Assembly (NCBI RefSeq): GCF_900106745.1
Contig: NZ_FNNV01000015.1
Location: 62,001-126,000, forward strand
Direction: 5' to 3'
Length of the DNA: 64,000 nucleotides
Origin: Paenibacillus sp. CF384
GTDB lineage: Bacteria > Bacillota > Bacilli > Paenibacillales > Paenibacillaceae
Shown: positions 8,582 to 17,771 of the stretch, piece after piece
Layout of the letters: the number at the start of each line of letters is the position of its first letter
How positions within the stretch are numbered: position 1 is the stretch's first letter
The notes under the pieces: generated by a model
Database searches by the model: none
Told to the model about the DNA's origin: nothing
Seen by the model: only the letters and a program-made list of their open reading frames with translations
Translations under genes and position numbers: made by a program

Positions 8582-11500
8582 TTACTGGCTTTCTTGCTCT
8601 TGCATCAGCAGGTAAACGCGGTAGATCATCTGCGCGGTTTCAGCTCTTGTTGCTTTGCCCGTTGGGTTAAGCGCGTCATCGTTACCTTTAACAATGCCTG
8701 CTTTGACCATGGCCGCCGCCGCGTCCTTCGCGTACTTAGCCAGCTTGGAGGTATCCTTGAAACCTTCAAGATCTGCATCCGAGCCGCTCAGCTTAAGCTT
8801 ACCGGTCACTTGCAGAGCACGCTGCAGAAGCAGCATAATTTCTTGCCTCGAGATGTTTGCCTTCGGATTAAACTTATTGTCGCCTACGCCTGTCGCAATG
8901 CCAAGCTTCTTCATAATGGCGAGCGATTCATAATAGTAATCCGTTGCTTTAACATCGGTGAAATTGCTGCTGTTGCTGTCTGTTGATTTGAGATCCAGCA
9001 GTTTGACCAGCATGACCATAAAGTCGGCTCTCGTCATGTTCTTGGCTGGTTCAAATGTTGTCGCGGAGGTACCGTTAATAATGCCCTCACTAGCTAGGGT
9101 TGAGATTGCATCCTTTGCCCAGTCGTAATGCTTGTCCACGTCCTTGAACGGTATCGTAGCCGGAGGAGCTGGCTTGTCTGGCTCTGTCGGTTTCCCTGGT
9201 GGCGTTCCTGTGTCGCCATTGCCGCCATTACCGCCATTGCCGCCATTGCCACCATTACCACCGTTACCGCTGTTTCCGGAACTGGTAGTCGTGAATCCCC
9301 AAATATCGGAACGCGTAAATCCGCTATTCGCATCCTCGGCTGTTACATACCATTGATAGTAGTTACCAACCTGAAGACCGCTCCATGTGACTCCCGTTGT
9401 TGTATCGCTGACAACATCATTGTTCTTTCCAATCAATTTGTCCGTATACACCTTGACGCCGAAATAGTCTGTCGCAACTTGTTTGTGCATCGGCTGCAAG
9501 TCGACATCCAGATCAAACTCGTCTTTGCCTGGATAAGTTGCCGGATCATAATAGTTGTAATCGTCCAAATATGGCGAGTACGTCTTCACATGAACCTTGT
9601 TGCTCTTCACGTCGAATTGGAGCAGGCGGATGTAACCAAGGCCGCCTTTCTCCGCGCCTTGATAATCGGCTAGCAATTGGTAAACCGTGCGATCCGTAAC
9701 GCCATCGCCGTCATCGTCAATTTCGGTATTCAGTTGCTGAGCATCATGATAATGCCCGCAAAGTACTGCAATCACGTTCTTGTTCGGCACGACCACGCGC
9801 TCATGGATTTTCTCCGCAATCGGCGCACGTGTGTCGGACACGAGCAGATACTCATGGAAATCCAGAATCGCCTTACGATCCGGGTAAGCTTTAACGACTT
9901 CGTCCATCCACTGAATGTCTTCGTCGCGGATATCCCAGCCCATATAGATAATGATAAAGTCGTTGCCGCCTGCCGAAATCAAGTCATAGTGACCGCGATT
10001 GTTCTGATGCGAACCGCCATAAGTCGGTTGCTTCTTGAAGCGGTCCTCGCCGAAATACTTGTAGAACGTTGCATAGTCGGCATATTGATGCGACACGTCA
10101 TGGTTCCCGGCAAGTACGCCGTAAGGAACGTTACCATCCTCAAGGACCTTCATATCCTTGCTCGCTTCTTCCCACTGGTAGTTCTTGTCCGCTTCATCGA
10201 CGATATCGCCGGTGTGGATGACGTACTTGATCTTCATCTTATCCTTGTTATCGATGATCCACTTCACGTTGCCTTGATAAATTTCCGGATAGCTCTCGGA
10301 GTAGTATTGCGTATCAGACATCCAGACAAAGCTGAAGTCATATTCGTCCTCTCTGGCCGGCAGCTCATCCTGCACGATGACATGAATCGTTTTGTTGACA
10401 GAGTAGTCTCCCGCAAGTACTTCAGCCGTTAAGCTGAAATCCTCATTGCCTGCAAGCTTCTCGTCAAGTTTCTTCCAGTTCTCTTCGGCAGGGCTCCACG
10501 CATACATGCTTACTTTACGGCCTTCAAGCGACTTGCCCTGCCAATCGATTTCCACTTTATCCGTTTCTTTCACAGAAGGATCCAGCTTCACTTCGAAACG
10601 ATGGTACGGGAATTTCTCATCGGAATCATTGCTTAGATATTGACCGTCTGCTTTGCCGATCAAATCATATTCCCCTTGATTCAGCGCGGTTTCCCCTTCA
10701 GGCTTCAGCATCTTAGGCGGTTCAACTTCGGATGCGTTCTTGTACGCAGAGAATCCGCTTTTGTGCAGACTGTCAAACAGATAGCCTTGATAGAAGCTTA
10801 CGTTCATCTTATCTTCCGTTGGATCTTGAACCTTAATCGACAGATTGGGTGCGCCGGTTTCGTCCATGCCAGGCGTTACAAGCTGCGGCTTGACCGGGTT
10901 CTCGTTAGGTACCTCGAAAGACAAATTCTCTTCGGTAATATTACCGACGTTGTCTTCTGCTTTAATCGACAATACATGCTTGCCCGGGCTCAGCTTTGAA
11001 GACGAAGTAGCCAATGGCAGCGAAATTGTTTTGCCGTCAAGTTTAGCCTCCGACGTTTTCACACCTGCGATGGCATCCGTAACTTTGGCATCAAGCGTAA
11101 ATGTACCACGGTATGTCTTCCCGTTCTCGACCGTCGGCACGATAACAGGTGCTGAATTGTCGACCTTGATATCAGCCTTCACTTCGCCGAGTTCCGGGCT
11201 GCTAACCACGATACGATGAGGTCCTTCGGAAAGTTCCGACGTGTTCAAATCATACGCCTTGGATCTCAAATCCGAATCATTCAAAGCAAAAGTGAAATCG
11301 TAAACGGGCTTCTTCCCTGTACTGTCCCCTACTTTAAGTTCCGTCAACGGATTGGCGTAGTTTGGATCTCTTACAAGTGTTCCGTCTGTGAATACCAGTC
11401 TGACATTCTTCACCGTGAAGTCATCTTTGTTTTCCGTCGGACGATCGTCGTACGGAGAAGACTTCGTTCCTGCACGAATGGAGATCACATTCTTGCCTAC

Positions 11501-14500
11501 CTTCAAGCGATTCGCCGGAATCGGCACACTCAAGGTTTGATAGGAATTGATGGGATCCATGAAGATGCTCAGGATATCTTCCCCCATCGTAACGCCGTTC
11601 TTGAAGTAATAGTTGACCGCATTGGCATCAAACGCAAAGTAAGGATCATTCTCAAGTGCATGGTAGGTGCCCGAAGTCAGCTCCTTATCGTCGATGCTCA
11701 TGTTCAGCGTATCCGGTCCTGCCTGCTCGGCCGTACCTTTGACAACCTTCGTTCCGCCGATGATATCGTCGTCCTTCAGGTTCAAGCGTAACGGCGTATG
11801 TTCTTCACCGCCAGTGATCTTAACCGTGTATGTAGCCGAGGTCACATCATGCGAACCATCCGAGACGACATAGTAATATTGAATCGAAGTTTTGCCAATT
11901 AGATCAGGCGAGTAGAGTGTGAAATGATACATGAAATCGTTATAGTCGCGGTACAAATAACGGCTTGCGAAGTTCGCATCTGAGTTTGATTTGTAGTAGA
12001 GCTTTACCGACTTGATGCCTTGATCGTCCAGAGCATCGCCTTTGATAGCCAAGTTCTTGGATTGATCGATTGTCGTAACGCCATTGATGTCCGCAATGGT
12101 TGGCGGGTCCAAATCATCCTTGCTTTTAATTGGAACAGCTGGCACTTGATCGGCAAGCAAGCTGCCCGGTGTTGGCGCCGCGATGCCAGAACTTACCTTA
12201 ATCATCGTCGTGCTGCCGTTAGCCGGATATTTATAAACGATGGCTTTGCCTTCTTTTGTTTCTTCATTAGGCGGCATGCCTGCAAGTGCTGCAGTACCGT
12301 CATAGTACACGGCGGATAAGTCCACATGCGTATTGGTCCCAATAGCGGCACCTCTTTTACCTGTGTTGGACATGCCGTCCGCATACATTTTGAAAATATC
12401 TTTATTTTCAATCAGGTTCGTCTTATAGGTCTTATTAAAGTCTGCTACCGTCAAACTCTTAGCGACGCTGTTAATAATCCAGAAAACAATCGTCTTACCG
12501 GCTCCAATTGTCATGTTCTCGCTATCCGTCGGCCATACGATATCGGCATCCGGACCGGAATCCGTGTAGCGGTAATACAGCTTGTAATCTTTCAAATTCA
12601 CATCTTTATCCGTATTGTTATACAACTCGATATATTCGTATTGGTCACCGCCAACGCCTACACTATTCGGCATCAGCTCTGTAATCAGCAGCGCTGGAAC
12701 TTTGGCTGGATCAAATTCCGGTACATTGACCTTCACTGTATACGTATCCGACGTCACCGTATTCACGGTATCTTTCACTTCAATATAGTATTGCAGCGAA
12801 GCCTCGATCAGATCCTGGCGCGGAATGTCGGCCAGATACGTGTGACCGGTTGTGACGGACATCTTAGCTGCCGTGAATTTAACTTGTGACGAGGTTTTGT
12901 AATATACCGTTGCCGCAACGGGATCGACCTTGCCGTCATCGCTTTCCTTATTCGTGATTTGAGCGATAATTTTCAGATTCACATTCGTCTCGGCAGAGGC
13001 TACCGGCGTATGGGTAATCACCGGTTTCTCGTTCTCGCCTTCATCCGGAATTGAAGCCGGCATCTTAGGTACTTGACTCGCATCAACTACGCCAGGCGTA
13101 GCACTTTGCGTTCCTGCGGATTCCAGCAGCATCGCAAGCGTGCCGTCATCGGGATATTTGTAGAGGAGTGGTTTGTCTTCAATTCCGCTGACTTGCGCGT
13201 CATAATGAGCGGACACAATGTCCTTGTTTAAGGCATTGCGGAAAACAAGACTGCGAGCGCCGTCGTTCTCCATCCCTGCGCTGTCGATCTTGAACAAATC
13301 CTTGTTCAGGGTCAGAGTAGAGCCGAAATGCATGTTGAAATCGGCAGCCGACAAATTGTCGTTGGAGCCGTTGCCAATCCACAAAACCACCGATTTCTGG
13401 GACGGGATTGAGATATCGCCTGTCGGCCACTGCGTTTCCTTGGTTTGATTCGTGTACACATACATGAGCTTATAATTTTTCAAATTAATCGTACGATCGG
13501 CGTTGTTGTACACTTCGATGAACTCATATCCATCAAACGCAGATCCATTCACCGTGAGATTCGTTGAGTTAGGGTTCAATTCAGTGATAAGAATCGAAGG
13601 TACGTAGTTGTAGTTCAGACTCGCTCGAATGTCCACTGTATAGACGTCCGTGTCTTTCTTAATCGAACCGTCCGTCGTTTCAATATAGTATTGGAGCTTC
13701 TTCTGTGTCAGTCTAGGCTTGGGAATTGCGCCTTCAAATGCAGAATGATCCGGTGTAGATCTGCTCGGGTTCAGCGTCATAGGTACTGCCGTGTAGGTCG
13801 ACTCCGAATCCAGCTTGTAATAGATGCTTGCCGTCGCCTTGGACAGGTCTGCGCCGTTCGCCGCCGAAACCGAAGCGATCATCTCCAGATCGCTGTCGTC
13901 GATGCCGTCCTTTACAGGCGTATGATCGATGACAAAAGCAGGCTGCGGTACTGTTGGCTGCTCATCCGAAGCCAGTGTCGGCATAAAGACACTTTCGACT
14001 GTACCCGGCGTAGCGGCATGGGTACCTGCGGCATAAGTGCCTTCTGTAACCAAGGTGCTATTCGCACTGCCGTCCGTTGGATAGGTGTAAAACAAGCCTT
14101 TATTAGGATTCGTTAATCCCTTAGGATTAGGGGTAGTTACATCCTTATTATCCCTAGAATCATAAGCTGCAGTGGCAACTTTATTCCCACTACTGTCCTT
14201 CAGATACAAATCGCGTGCGGCATCGTTTGCCATGCCTCCTCCGCCGTTTATTCGGAATAGATTCGTTCCTTCCACAAGCGATGTACCGGTACCGTAATTA
14301 GCATTGAACTGCGCTGCCGTCAAATCTTTGGTTACTCCATTCATCACCCATAAGACGATCGAACTCTTGGCTGGTATTACAGGGTGTTGACTTGGATCAG
14401 TGAGTGCCCAAGTCGCATCCACATCGGCGTTTGAAGCGTTCAGATAATGATAATTGATGCTGTAATTGTCAAACGAAACAGGCGCCAGTGAGTTATTATA

Positions 14501-14722
14501 GACTTCGATAAATTCATACTCGTCCGAATCGGACACATTGAAGCTGTCCGGCACGAGCTCCGTAATCAACAATTTCGGCACCTTCGAGAAATCCAATCCG
14601 GCCTCGGCTCCTGCCCCTTCCGCACGAACAATTCCTGAGCCATACGGTGTCATGAGCCCCAACAATAAACTTGCCGTCGTCAGTGCGCCGATGATCGGCT
14701 TGACGAGCTTCTTCTTACCCAC
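8582..14722 (-). CDS. Secreted lamin-tail / metallophosphoesterase / SLH-domain surface protein
   Basis: The product has 2046 residues. The start is GTG with GGGGAG upstream; an in-frame stop excludes an earlier start. A Sec signal spans about residues 1-35 and ends AEG. Three lamin-tail domains begin near 51, 374 and 676, each opening with LLITEL or ILITEL and having a YEFIEVYNN or YEYIELYNN core. Ig-like and sugar-binding-like beta regions follow, then a calcineurin-type metallophosphoesterase near 1460-1720 with metal motifs WMSDTQ, HTGDIVDE, AGNHDVSH and CGHYHDA. A Gly/Asn-rich linker (about 1812-1835) leads to three SLH repeats (about 1858-2040) that anchor the protein to pyruvylated cell-wall polymer. 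It is probably a cell-surface phosphodiesterase or nuclease for phosphate scavenging. The exact substrate is unknown. The gene is monocistronic. Confidence 0.92.
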   Translation of the reverse strand: MGKKKLVKPIIGALTTASLLLGLMTPYGSGIVRAEGAGAEAGLDFSKVPKLLITELVPDSFNVSDSDEYEFIEVYNNSLAPVSFDNYSINYHYLNASNADVDATWALTDPSQHPVIPAKSSIVLWVMNGVTKDLTAAQFNANYGTGTSLVEGTNLFRINGGGGMANDAARDLYLKDSSGNKVATAAYDSRDNKDVTTPNPKGLTNPNKGLFYTYPTDGSANSTLVTEGTYAAGTHAATPGTVESVFMPTLASDEQPTVPQPAFVIDHTPVKDGIDDSDLEMIASVSAANGADLSKATASIYYKLDSESTYTAVPMTLNPSRSTPDHSAFEGAIPKPRLTQKKLQYYIETTDGSIKKDTDVYTVDIRASLNYNYVPSILITELNPNSTNLTVNGSAFDGYEFIEVYNNADRTINLKNYKLMYVYTNQTKETQWPTGDISIPSQKSVVLWIGNGSNDNLSAADFNMHFGSTLTLNKDLFKIDSAGMENDGARSLVFRNALNKDIVSAHYDAQVSGIEDKPLLYKYPDDGTLAMLLESAGTQSATPGVVDASQVPKMPASIPDEGENEKPVITHTPVASAETNVNLKIIAQITNKESDDGKVDPVAATVYYKTSSQVKFTAAKMSVTTGHTYLADIPRQDLIEASLQYYIEVKDTVNTVTSDTYTVKVNVPEFDPAKVPALLITELMPNSVGVGGDQYEYIELYNNTDKDVNLKDYKLYYRYTDSGPDADIVWPTDSENMTIGAGKTIVFWIINSVAKSLTVADFNKTYKTNLIENKDIFKMYADGMSNTGKRGAAIGTNTHVDLSAVYYDGTAALAGMPPNEETKEGKAIVYKYPANGSTTMIKVSSGIAAPTPGSLLADQVPAVPIKSKDDLDPPTIADINGVTTIDQSKNLAIKGDALDDQGIKSVKLYYKSNSDANFASRYLYRDYNDFMYHFTLYSPDLIGKTSIQYYYVVSDGSHDVTSATYTVKITGGEEHTPLRLNLKDDDIIGGTKVVKGTAEQAGPDTLNMSIDDKELTSGTYHALENDPYFAFDANAVNYYFKNGVTMGEDILSIFMDPINSYQTLSVPIPANRLKVGKNVISIRAGTKSSPYDDRPTENKDDFTVKNVRLVFTDGTLVRDPNYANPLTELKVGDSTGKKPVYDFTFALNDSDLRSKAYDLNTSELSEGPHRIVVSSPELGEVKADIKVDNSAPVIVPTVENGKTYRGTFTLDAKVTDAIAGVKTSEAKLDGKTISLPLATSSSKLSPGKHVLSIKAEDNVGNITEENLSFEVPNENPVKPQLVTPGMDETGAPNLSIKVQDPTEDKMNVSFYQGYLFDSLHKSGFSAYKNASEVEPPKMLKPEGETALNQGEYDLIGKADGQYLSNDSDEKFPYHRFEVKLDPSVKETDKVEIDWQGKSLEGRKVSMYAWSPAEENWKKLDEKLAGNEDFSLTAEVLAGDYSVNKTIHVIVQDELPAREDEYDFSFVWMSDTQYYSESYPEIYQGNVKWIIDNKDKMKIKYVIHTGDIVDEADKNYQWEEASKDMKVLEDGNVPYGVLAGNHDVSHQYADYATFYKYFGEDRFKKQPTYGGSHQNNRGHYDLISAGGNDFIIIYMGWDIRDEDIQWMDEVVKAYPDRKAILDFHEYLLVSDTRAPIAEKIHERVVVPNKNVIAVLCGHYHDAQQLNTEIDDDGDGVTDRTVYQLLADYQGAEKGGLGYIRLLQFDVKSNKVHVKTYSPYLDDYNYYDPATYPGKDEFDLDVDLQPMHKQVATDYFGVKVYTDKLIGKNNDVVSDTTTGVTWSGLQVGNYYQWYVTAEDANSGFTRSDIWGFTTTSSGNSGNGGNGGNGGNGGNGGNGDTGTPPGKPTEPDKPAPPATIPFKDVDKHYDWAKDAISTLASEGIINGTSATTFEPAKNMTRADFMVMLVKLLDLKSTDSNSSNFTDVKATDYYYESLAIMKKLGIATGVGDNKFNPKANISRQEIMLLLQRALQVTGKLKLSGSDADLEGFKDTSKLAKYAKDAAAAMVKAGIVKGNDDALNPTGKATRAETAQMIYRVYLLMQEQESQ

Positions 14723-15020
14723 TTTGAATTACACTCCCCGTTCCATGATTAGTCAATTTGATGTTAGGTTATCGAACAGTGAGCTGTAGACTGTCGCTAG
14801 TAACATGTGTGACTTATCTTAGACCCGTTTTGTAATAATAACGTTATCGGGATGTGTAGTAATCGTAAAAGCAGCCCTATTATCAAAAATAGATATTGAC
14901 AAAATAAGGATCACATGCAAATGATAATAAAATTATTAGTTAATAGGTAGTATCGAATGATAGGTTAGACTTCATCACGTGGTTCTCGTATCTGATTTGT
15001 TTACTTATTCTTAATGTGAA
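14723..15020. other. Intergenic region upstream of the SLH protein gene
   Basis: No coding frame with an RBS is visible. It should hold the promoter of the SLH protein gene on the minus strand; only a weak TTGATA (14886-14881) candidate is seen. On the plus strand a TTGACA (14896-14901) has no good -10 at 17 bp. Confidence 0.5.
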
Positions 15021-15056
15021 AAGAAGCTGCATTTTAAGATGCAGCTTCTTTATTTT
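15021..15056 (+). terminator. Strong hairpin with T-rich tail, no obvious upstream gene
   Basis: AAGAAGCTGCAT (15021-15032) and ATGCAGCTTCTT (15039-15050) pair perfectly over 12 bp, followed by TATTTTCC on the plus strand. No plus-strand gene precedes it, so it either ends a small RNA or blocks read-through into the spore-type gene that follows. Confidence 0.6.
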
Positions 15057-15068
15057 CCACAAACTGGA

Positions 15069-15095
15069 ACTAATAACTCATTTCCCCATAGAATA
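15069..15095 (+). promoter_or_regulatory. Sigma-K-type promoter
   Basis: AC (15069-15070), a 16-bp spacer and CATAGAATA (15087-15095) match the late mother-cell sigma-K consensus AC-N16/17-CATANNNTA. It lies 17 bp upstream of the AAGAAAGGAG RBS of the next gene. Such short motifs can arise by chance, but the position is right. Confidence 0.6.
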
Positions 15096-15128
15096 GAGCA
15101 TGTCTTACTAAGAAAGGAGTGAAATACT

Positions 15129-15503
15129 ATGCCTACCTATTCTACAGGAATAGTAACGAATACAAGAGATTTTGGTACAGCTGCTTCTAATATCGTTGTC
15201 AGTACAAGAAATTTAAATCTGCAAAGCCCCGTTACAGTGATGATTGAAATTTACGCTTCCGTCGATTCCAGCGTATTCTATACCGGTTATCTTACTTCGT
15301 ATGTCGTAGCTGCGGATTCTTTTGATGTACGTGAGTTTTTTATTGCAGGGAATGTTGCTTTTGAAGTTCAAGTCGATCTATCCTTGTCCGATGCTTTGCT
15401 GACCGTTACCGGAATTAATGAGTTCGGGAACTTAGTTGAAGATCAAATCTTTACGATCCCGGAACTTAACATTATTTCGGGTCTTAGTCCCGCAGTTATT
15501 TAA
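15129..15503 (+). CDS. Hypothetical small protein, possible late-sporulation protein
   Basis: The product has 124 residues and no signal peptide, membrane segment or motif I recognise. The sequence is rich in beta-branched residues with alternating hydrophobic strands (NIVVSTRNL, VTVMIEIYASVDSSVFYTGY), so it is probably an all-beta domain. The start is secure because AAAGGAG lies 9 nt upstream of the ATG. The only clue to its role is a sigma-K-type promoter just upstream, which would place it in the mother cell late in sporulation, for example in the spore coat or crust. A bidirectional terminator separates it from the convergent neighbour. Confidence 0.8.
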   Translation: MPTYSTGIVTNTRDFGTAASNIVVSTRNLNLQSPVTVMIEIYASVDSSVFYTGYLTSYVVAADSFDVREFFIAGNVAFEVQVDLSLSDALLTVTGINEFGNLVEDQIFTIPELNIISGLSPAVI

Positions 15504-15517
15504 TCTTCTGATCGCAT

Positions 15518-15548
15518 TAAAAAGGCTACCGCTACGGTAGCCTCCTTT
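15518..15548. terminator. Bidirectional terminator
   Basis: GGCTACCG (15524-15531) and CGGTAGCC (15535-15542) form a perfect 8-bp stem between two convergent genes. The minus-strand side is followed by TTTTTAAT and the plus-strand side by TCCTTTAA. Confidence 0.85.
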
Positions 15549-15566
15549 AATACAAGCCAACACATA

Positions 15567-16055
15567 TTAAGCTCGGTCACGCTCTCCTGAACGACTTCGT
15601 AATCCGGCAAGACCGAGTAATCCAAGCAAGCCTAGCCATCCCCAATCGAAATCATTATCAGTCGTATCGACTGCAGTGGCCCGGAAGTTATTTGCGTTTG
15701 TCAGTCCAGCACCACCGGAAATTGTTTTGTTAGTCATCGTTCTATACGGACTCATAGTGCCATTATTGTTGCCATAGCCGCTACCATAATTACTGCTATA
15801 GCTCCTCGATCTGTTCGTATTGTTTATGTTGTTCATATTCATGTCCATAGATGATCTCGGCGTACCTGGAATGCCATATATATCCGGTGTACCGGTAGCG
15901 CCAGGTGTCCCACTATAATTTCCGTTTCCATACATACTCGAATGACTTTGGTTCGTATTGACATTGCTCATCGAAGAAGTGTGTGCCATAGCTGGAATTG
16001 CAAGCATAGCAGACAAAGTGACACATACAGCAGCACTTGCGATTGCTTTTCTCAC
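15567..16055 (-). CDS. Secreted protein with WGxxGxxG-type C-terminal anchor
   Basis: The product has 162 residues. A signal peptide (MRKAIASAAVCVTLSAMLA, cleavage near AMAH) is followed by a Ser/Asn/Gly/Tyr-rich low-complexity region of about 100 residues. The protein ends in DFDWGWLGLLGLLGLAGLRS plus an Arg-rich tail, the WGxxGxxG sorting-like motif seen in secreted proteins of Bacillales. The start is a GTG with GGAGGT 9 nt upstream. It is probably displayed at the surface through the C-terminal hydrophobic segment. Its function is unknown. Confidence 0.85.
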   Translation of the reverse strand: MRKAIASAAVCVTLSAMLAIPAMAHTSSMSNVNTNQSHSSMYGNGNYSGTPGATGTPDIYGIPGTPRSSMDMNMNNINNTNRSRSYSSNYGSGYGNNNGTMSPYRTMTNKTISGGAGLTNANNFRATAVDTTDNDFDWGWLGLLGLLGLAGLRSRSGERDRA

Positions 16056-16191
16056 GGATTCACAACCTCCAGAAGTTTATTTACTTCAAGAAAAGAAGCT
16101 ACATGTATGGTTTCTCCTTGATCTAGCCACTCCATCCTTGCTTTCTGCTGGTAACCCGTCTAAGGAATAGTCAGGAAGTGATATAAACGCA

Positions 16192-16224
16192 GCAAACCCA
16201 GTGCTGAGCAAGCACTGGGTTTGC
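16192..16224 (-). terminator. Perfect 14-bp hairpin after the redox operon
   Basis: GCAAACCCAGTGCT (16192-16205) and AGCACTGGGTTTGC (16211-16224) form a perfect stem 24 bp beyond the tautomerase stop. The T tract is weak, so it may act partly as an RNA-stabilising 3' end. Confidence 0.65.
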
Positions 16225-16247
16225 AACTCGTTTCGGATTATGGTGAA

Positions 16248-16484
16248 TTATTTCTTCTTAGCAGCCAGCTGCTGGCGATACTCTAGAGCAGGTAGTCCAC
16301 CCCAGCCCCAATTGTCGGTGTCAACCTCTTCGATGACAACGAAGGTCGATTCGAAAGGCTTATGAAGGACGTTTAGCATGAGCTCGCTTGCCCCTTTAAT
16401 CAGAGCTGCTTTCTCCTCTGCCGTGACGGACTGCCGGTCTGGCGCTGTACCTTCTTTAGTCACTTGGATTGTTACGATTGGCAT
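16248..16484 (-). CDS. 4-oxalocrotonate tautomerase family protein
   Basis: The product has 78 residues beginning MPIVTIQVT. After Met removal Pro-1 becomes the N-terminal catalytic base of the tautomerase superfamily. TAEEKAALIKGASELMLNVL and FVVIEEVDTDNWGWGG are typical of this subgroup. Members tautomerise 2-hydroxymuconate-type enols, though many have unknown substrates. It is the last gene of the SDR/quinone reductase/DsbA-like operon, which fits metabolism of aromatic or quinone electrophiles. Confidence 0.9.
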   Translation of the reverse strand: MPIVTIQVTKEGTAPDRQSVTAEEKAALIKGASELMLNVLHKPFESTFVVIEEVDTDNWGWGGLPALEYRQQLAAKKK

Positions 16485-16498
16485 GATGATGCACCCCC

Positions 16499-17137
16499 TT
16501 AAGAGATCGTTTGTTTAATGACATCCAGAAATTCATCAGGTGACTTCAGTCCGGAAAGACTGACTTTCTCGTTAATGATAAAGTACGGTACTCCCCTAAC
16601 GCCCAGCTTCTGAGCATTACGTTGTCCGGCTTCAACCTTCTCGATGCCTTCGCCGCTCAGCAGTCGTTTCTTTAACTCGTCGGCATCATCTGTTACCTTC
16701 GAGGCGAGTGCGATGCTAACAAGCTCATCCACATTCCCGATGTCTATTCCTTCTTCAAAATAAGCCGTGGATAGCGCTTCAATCAGCTGCACTTGCAGAT
16801 GCTCAGGCGTAATCGCAACTAATTGATGGGATTTAACCGTATTCGGCGTATATTTCACAAGGTCCATATTATAGTTAAGGCCAAACAGCGCACCTGTTGT
16901 GTTGTACTGCTTCATTCTTGCTTCGAATTGTGCAGTACCGCCTAATCGTCCGATCATCACTTTGCGATAATCTTCACCTTCGGGCCGAATATCTGGGTTA
17001 AGCTGAAACGCATGCCAGCGAATCGTTGCTTTCGTGTCTTCCGGCAATTGCTCTATTGCTGTTAGCAGACTCGTTGTTCCCATGCGGCACCATGGGCATA
17101 TCGTATCGAAATAAACATCTATGATTACTTGGTTCAC
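16499..17137 (-). CDS. DsbA family (FrnE-like) oxidoreductase
   Basis: The product has 212 residues with a thioredoxin fold interrupted by a helical insertion. The N-terminus carries DVYFDTICPWCRMG, whose CPWC active site is typical of FrnE/2-hydroxychromene-2-carboxylate isomerase-like DsbA proteins. VRGVPYFIINEKVSLSG near residue 175 is the conserved cis-Pro loop. No signal peptide is present, so it is cytoplasmic. Its start overlaps the stop of the upstream reductase gene as ATGA, which suggests translational coupling. FrnE-type proteins act in polyketide modification or oxidative stress tolerance. Confidence 0.92.
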   Translation of the reverse strand: MNQVIIDVYFDTICPWCRMGTTSLLTAIEQLPEDTKATIRWHAFQLNPDIRPEGEDYRKVMIGRLGGTAQFEARMKQYNTTGALFGLNYNMDLVKYTPNTVKSHQLVAITPEHLQVQLIEALSTAYFEEGIDIGNVDELVSIALASKVTDDADELKKRLLSGEGIEKVEAGQRNAQKLGVRGVPYFIINEKVSLSGLKSPDEFLDVIKQTIS

Positions 17138-17685
17138 TTTGCTGCCACCGCTTGTTTAACGGGTTGAACCGTTTTGATATGACGAATATAATCGACTGTG
17201 CTTTGCGCCAAGCGCTCATCAGTGAGATTGGACACATCGCTTAGTGCAAAGTGTGGCAAGTATTTTGCGCCGATAAAGCCCGCAAGTGCGTCGATTGGCC
17301 GTAAGATTTCTTCCAGCGTGTATTTATTTGAGCCGTCATGTTGGTACGATGCTTCAGAACCGTAAGTGGAAATGGCAGCGCCAATTTCTTTCCCTGCTGT
17401 TTTGGTGCCATCCGGTCCAAATGCCCAGCCATATTGCAAGACCGTATCAAACCATCTTTTCAATAGTGTAGGTGTGCTGTACCAGAACAACGGATATTGG
17501 AATATGATGCGGTCATGTGCTTCGATCAGCGCTTGTTCCTTCGCAACATCGATATTCTCGTCTGGGTACTCTTTATACAACTCATGAATTGTGATTTCGC
17601 TGTGCTTTTGCAATTCTTCGCGCCATGCGCGGTTCACTCGGGATTGTTCCATATTTGGATGTGTAATAATAACTAGTGTTTTCAT
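17134..17685 (-). CDS. NAD(P)H-dependent quinone oxidoreductase, flavodoxin-like (KefF/MdaB type)
   Basis: The product has 183 residues. The N-terminus MKTLVIITHPNMEQSRVNRA and the motif FQYPLFWYSTPTLLKRWFD (about residues 70-90) are diagnostic for the NQO1/KefF/MdaB flavodoxin-like family, which reduces quinones with two electrons using NAD(P)H and FMN. The start at 17685 has GGAG 9 nt upstream; the ATG five codons earlier lacks an RBS. It is the second gene of an operon controlled by TetR-type operators. Confidence 0.92.
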   Translation of the reverse strand: MKTLVIITHPNMEQSRVNRAWREELQKHSEITIHELYKEYPDENIDVAKEQALIEAHDRIIFQYPLFWYSTPTLLKRWFDTVLQYGWAFGPDGTKTAGKEIGAAISTYGSEASYQHDGSNKYTLEEILRPIDALAGFIGAKYLPHFALSDVSNLTDERLAQSTVDYIRHIKTVQPVKQAVAAK

Positions 17686-17771
17686 GTTTGTAATCTCCAT
17701 TCGGTTTGGTTTTTTTGGTTTTGTTTGATAAGGTCACACGATAATTGCTAATTACTTGACTTCAATTTCAA

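Noticed and set aside
8300-8986. 228-residue plus-strand frame
   Set aside because: It runs through the CPCC gene, a terminator and the SLH repeats in antisense and lacks an RBS.
9677-10432. 251-residue antisense frame inside the SLH protein gene
   Set aside because: It lies opposite a strongly supported secreted enzyme domain, has no RBS and matches no family.
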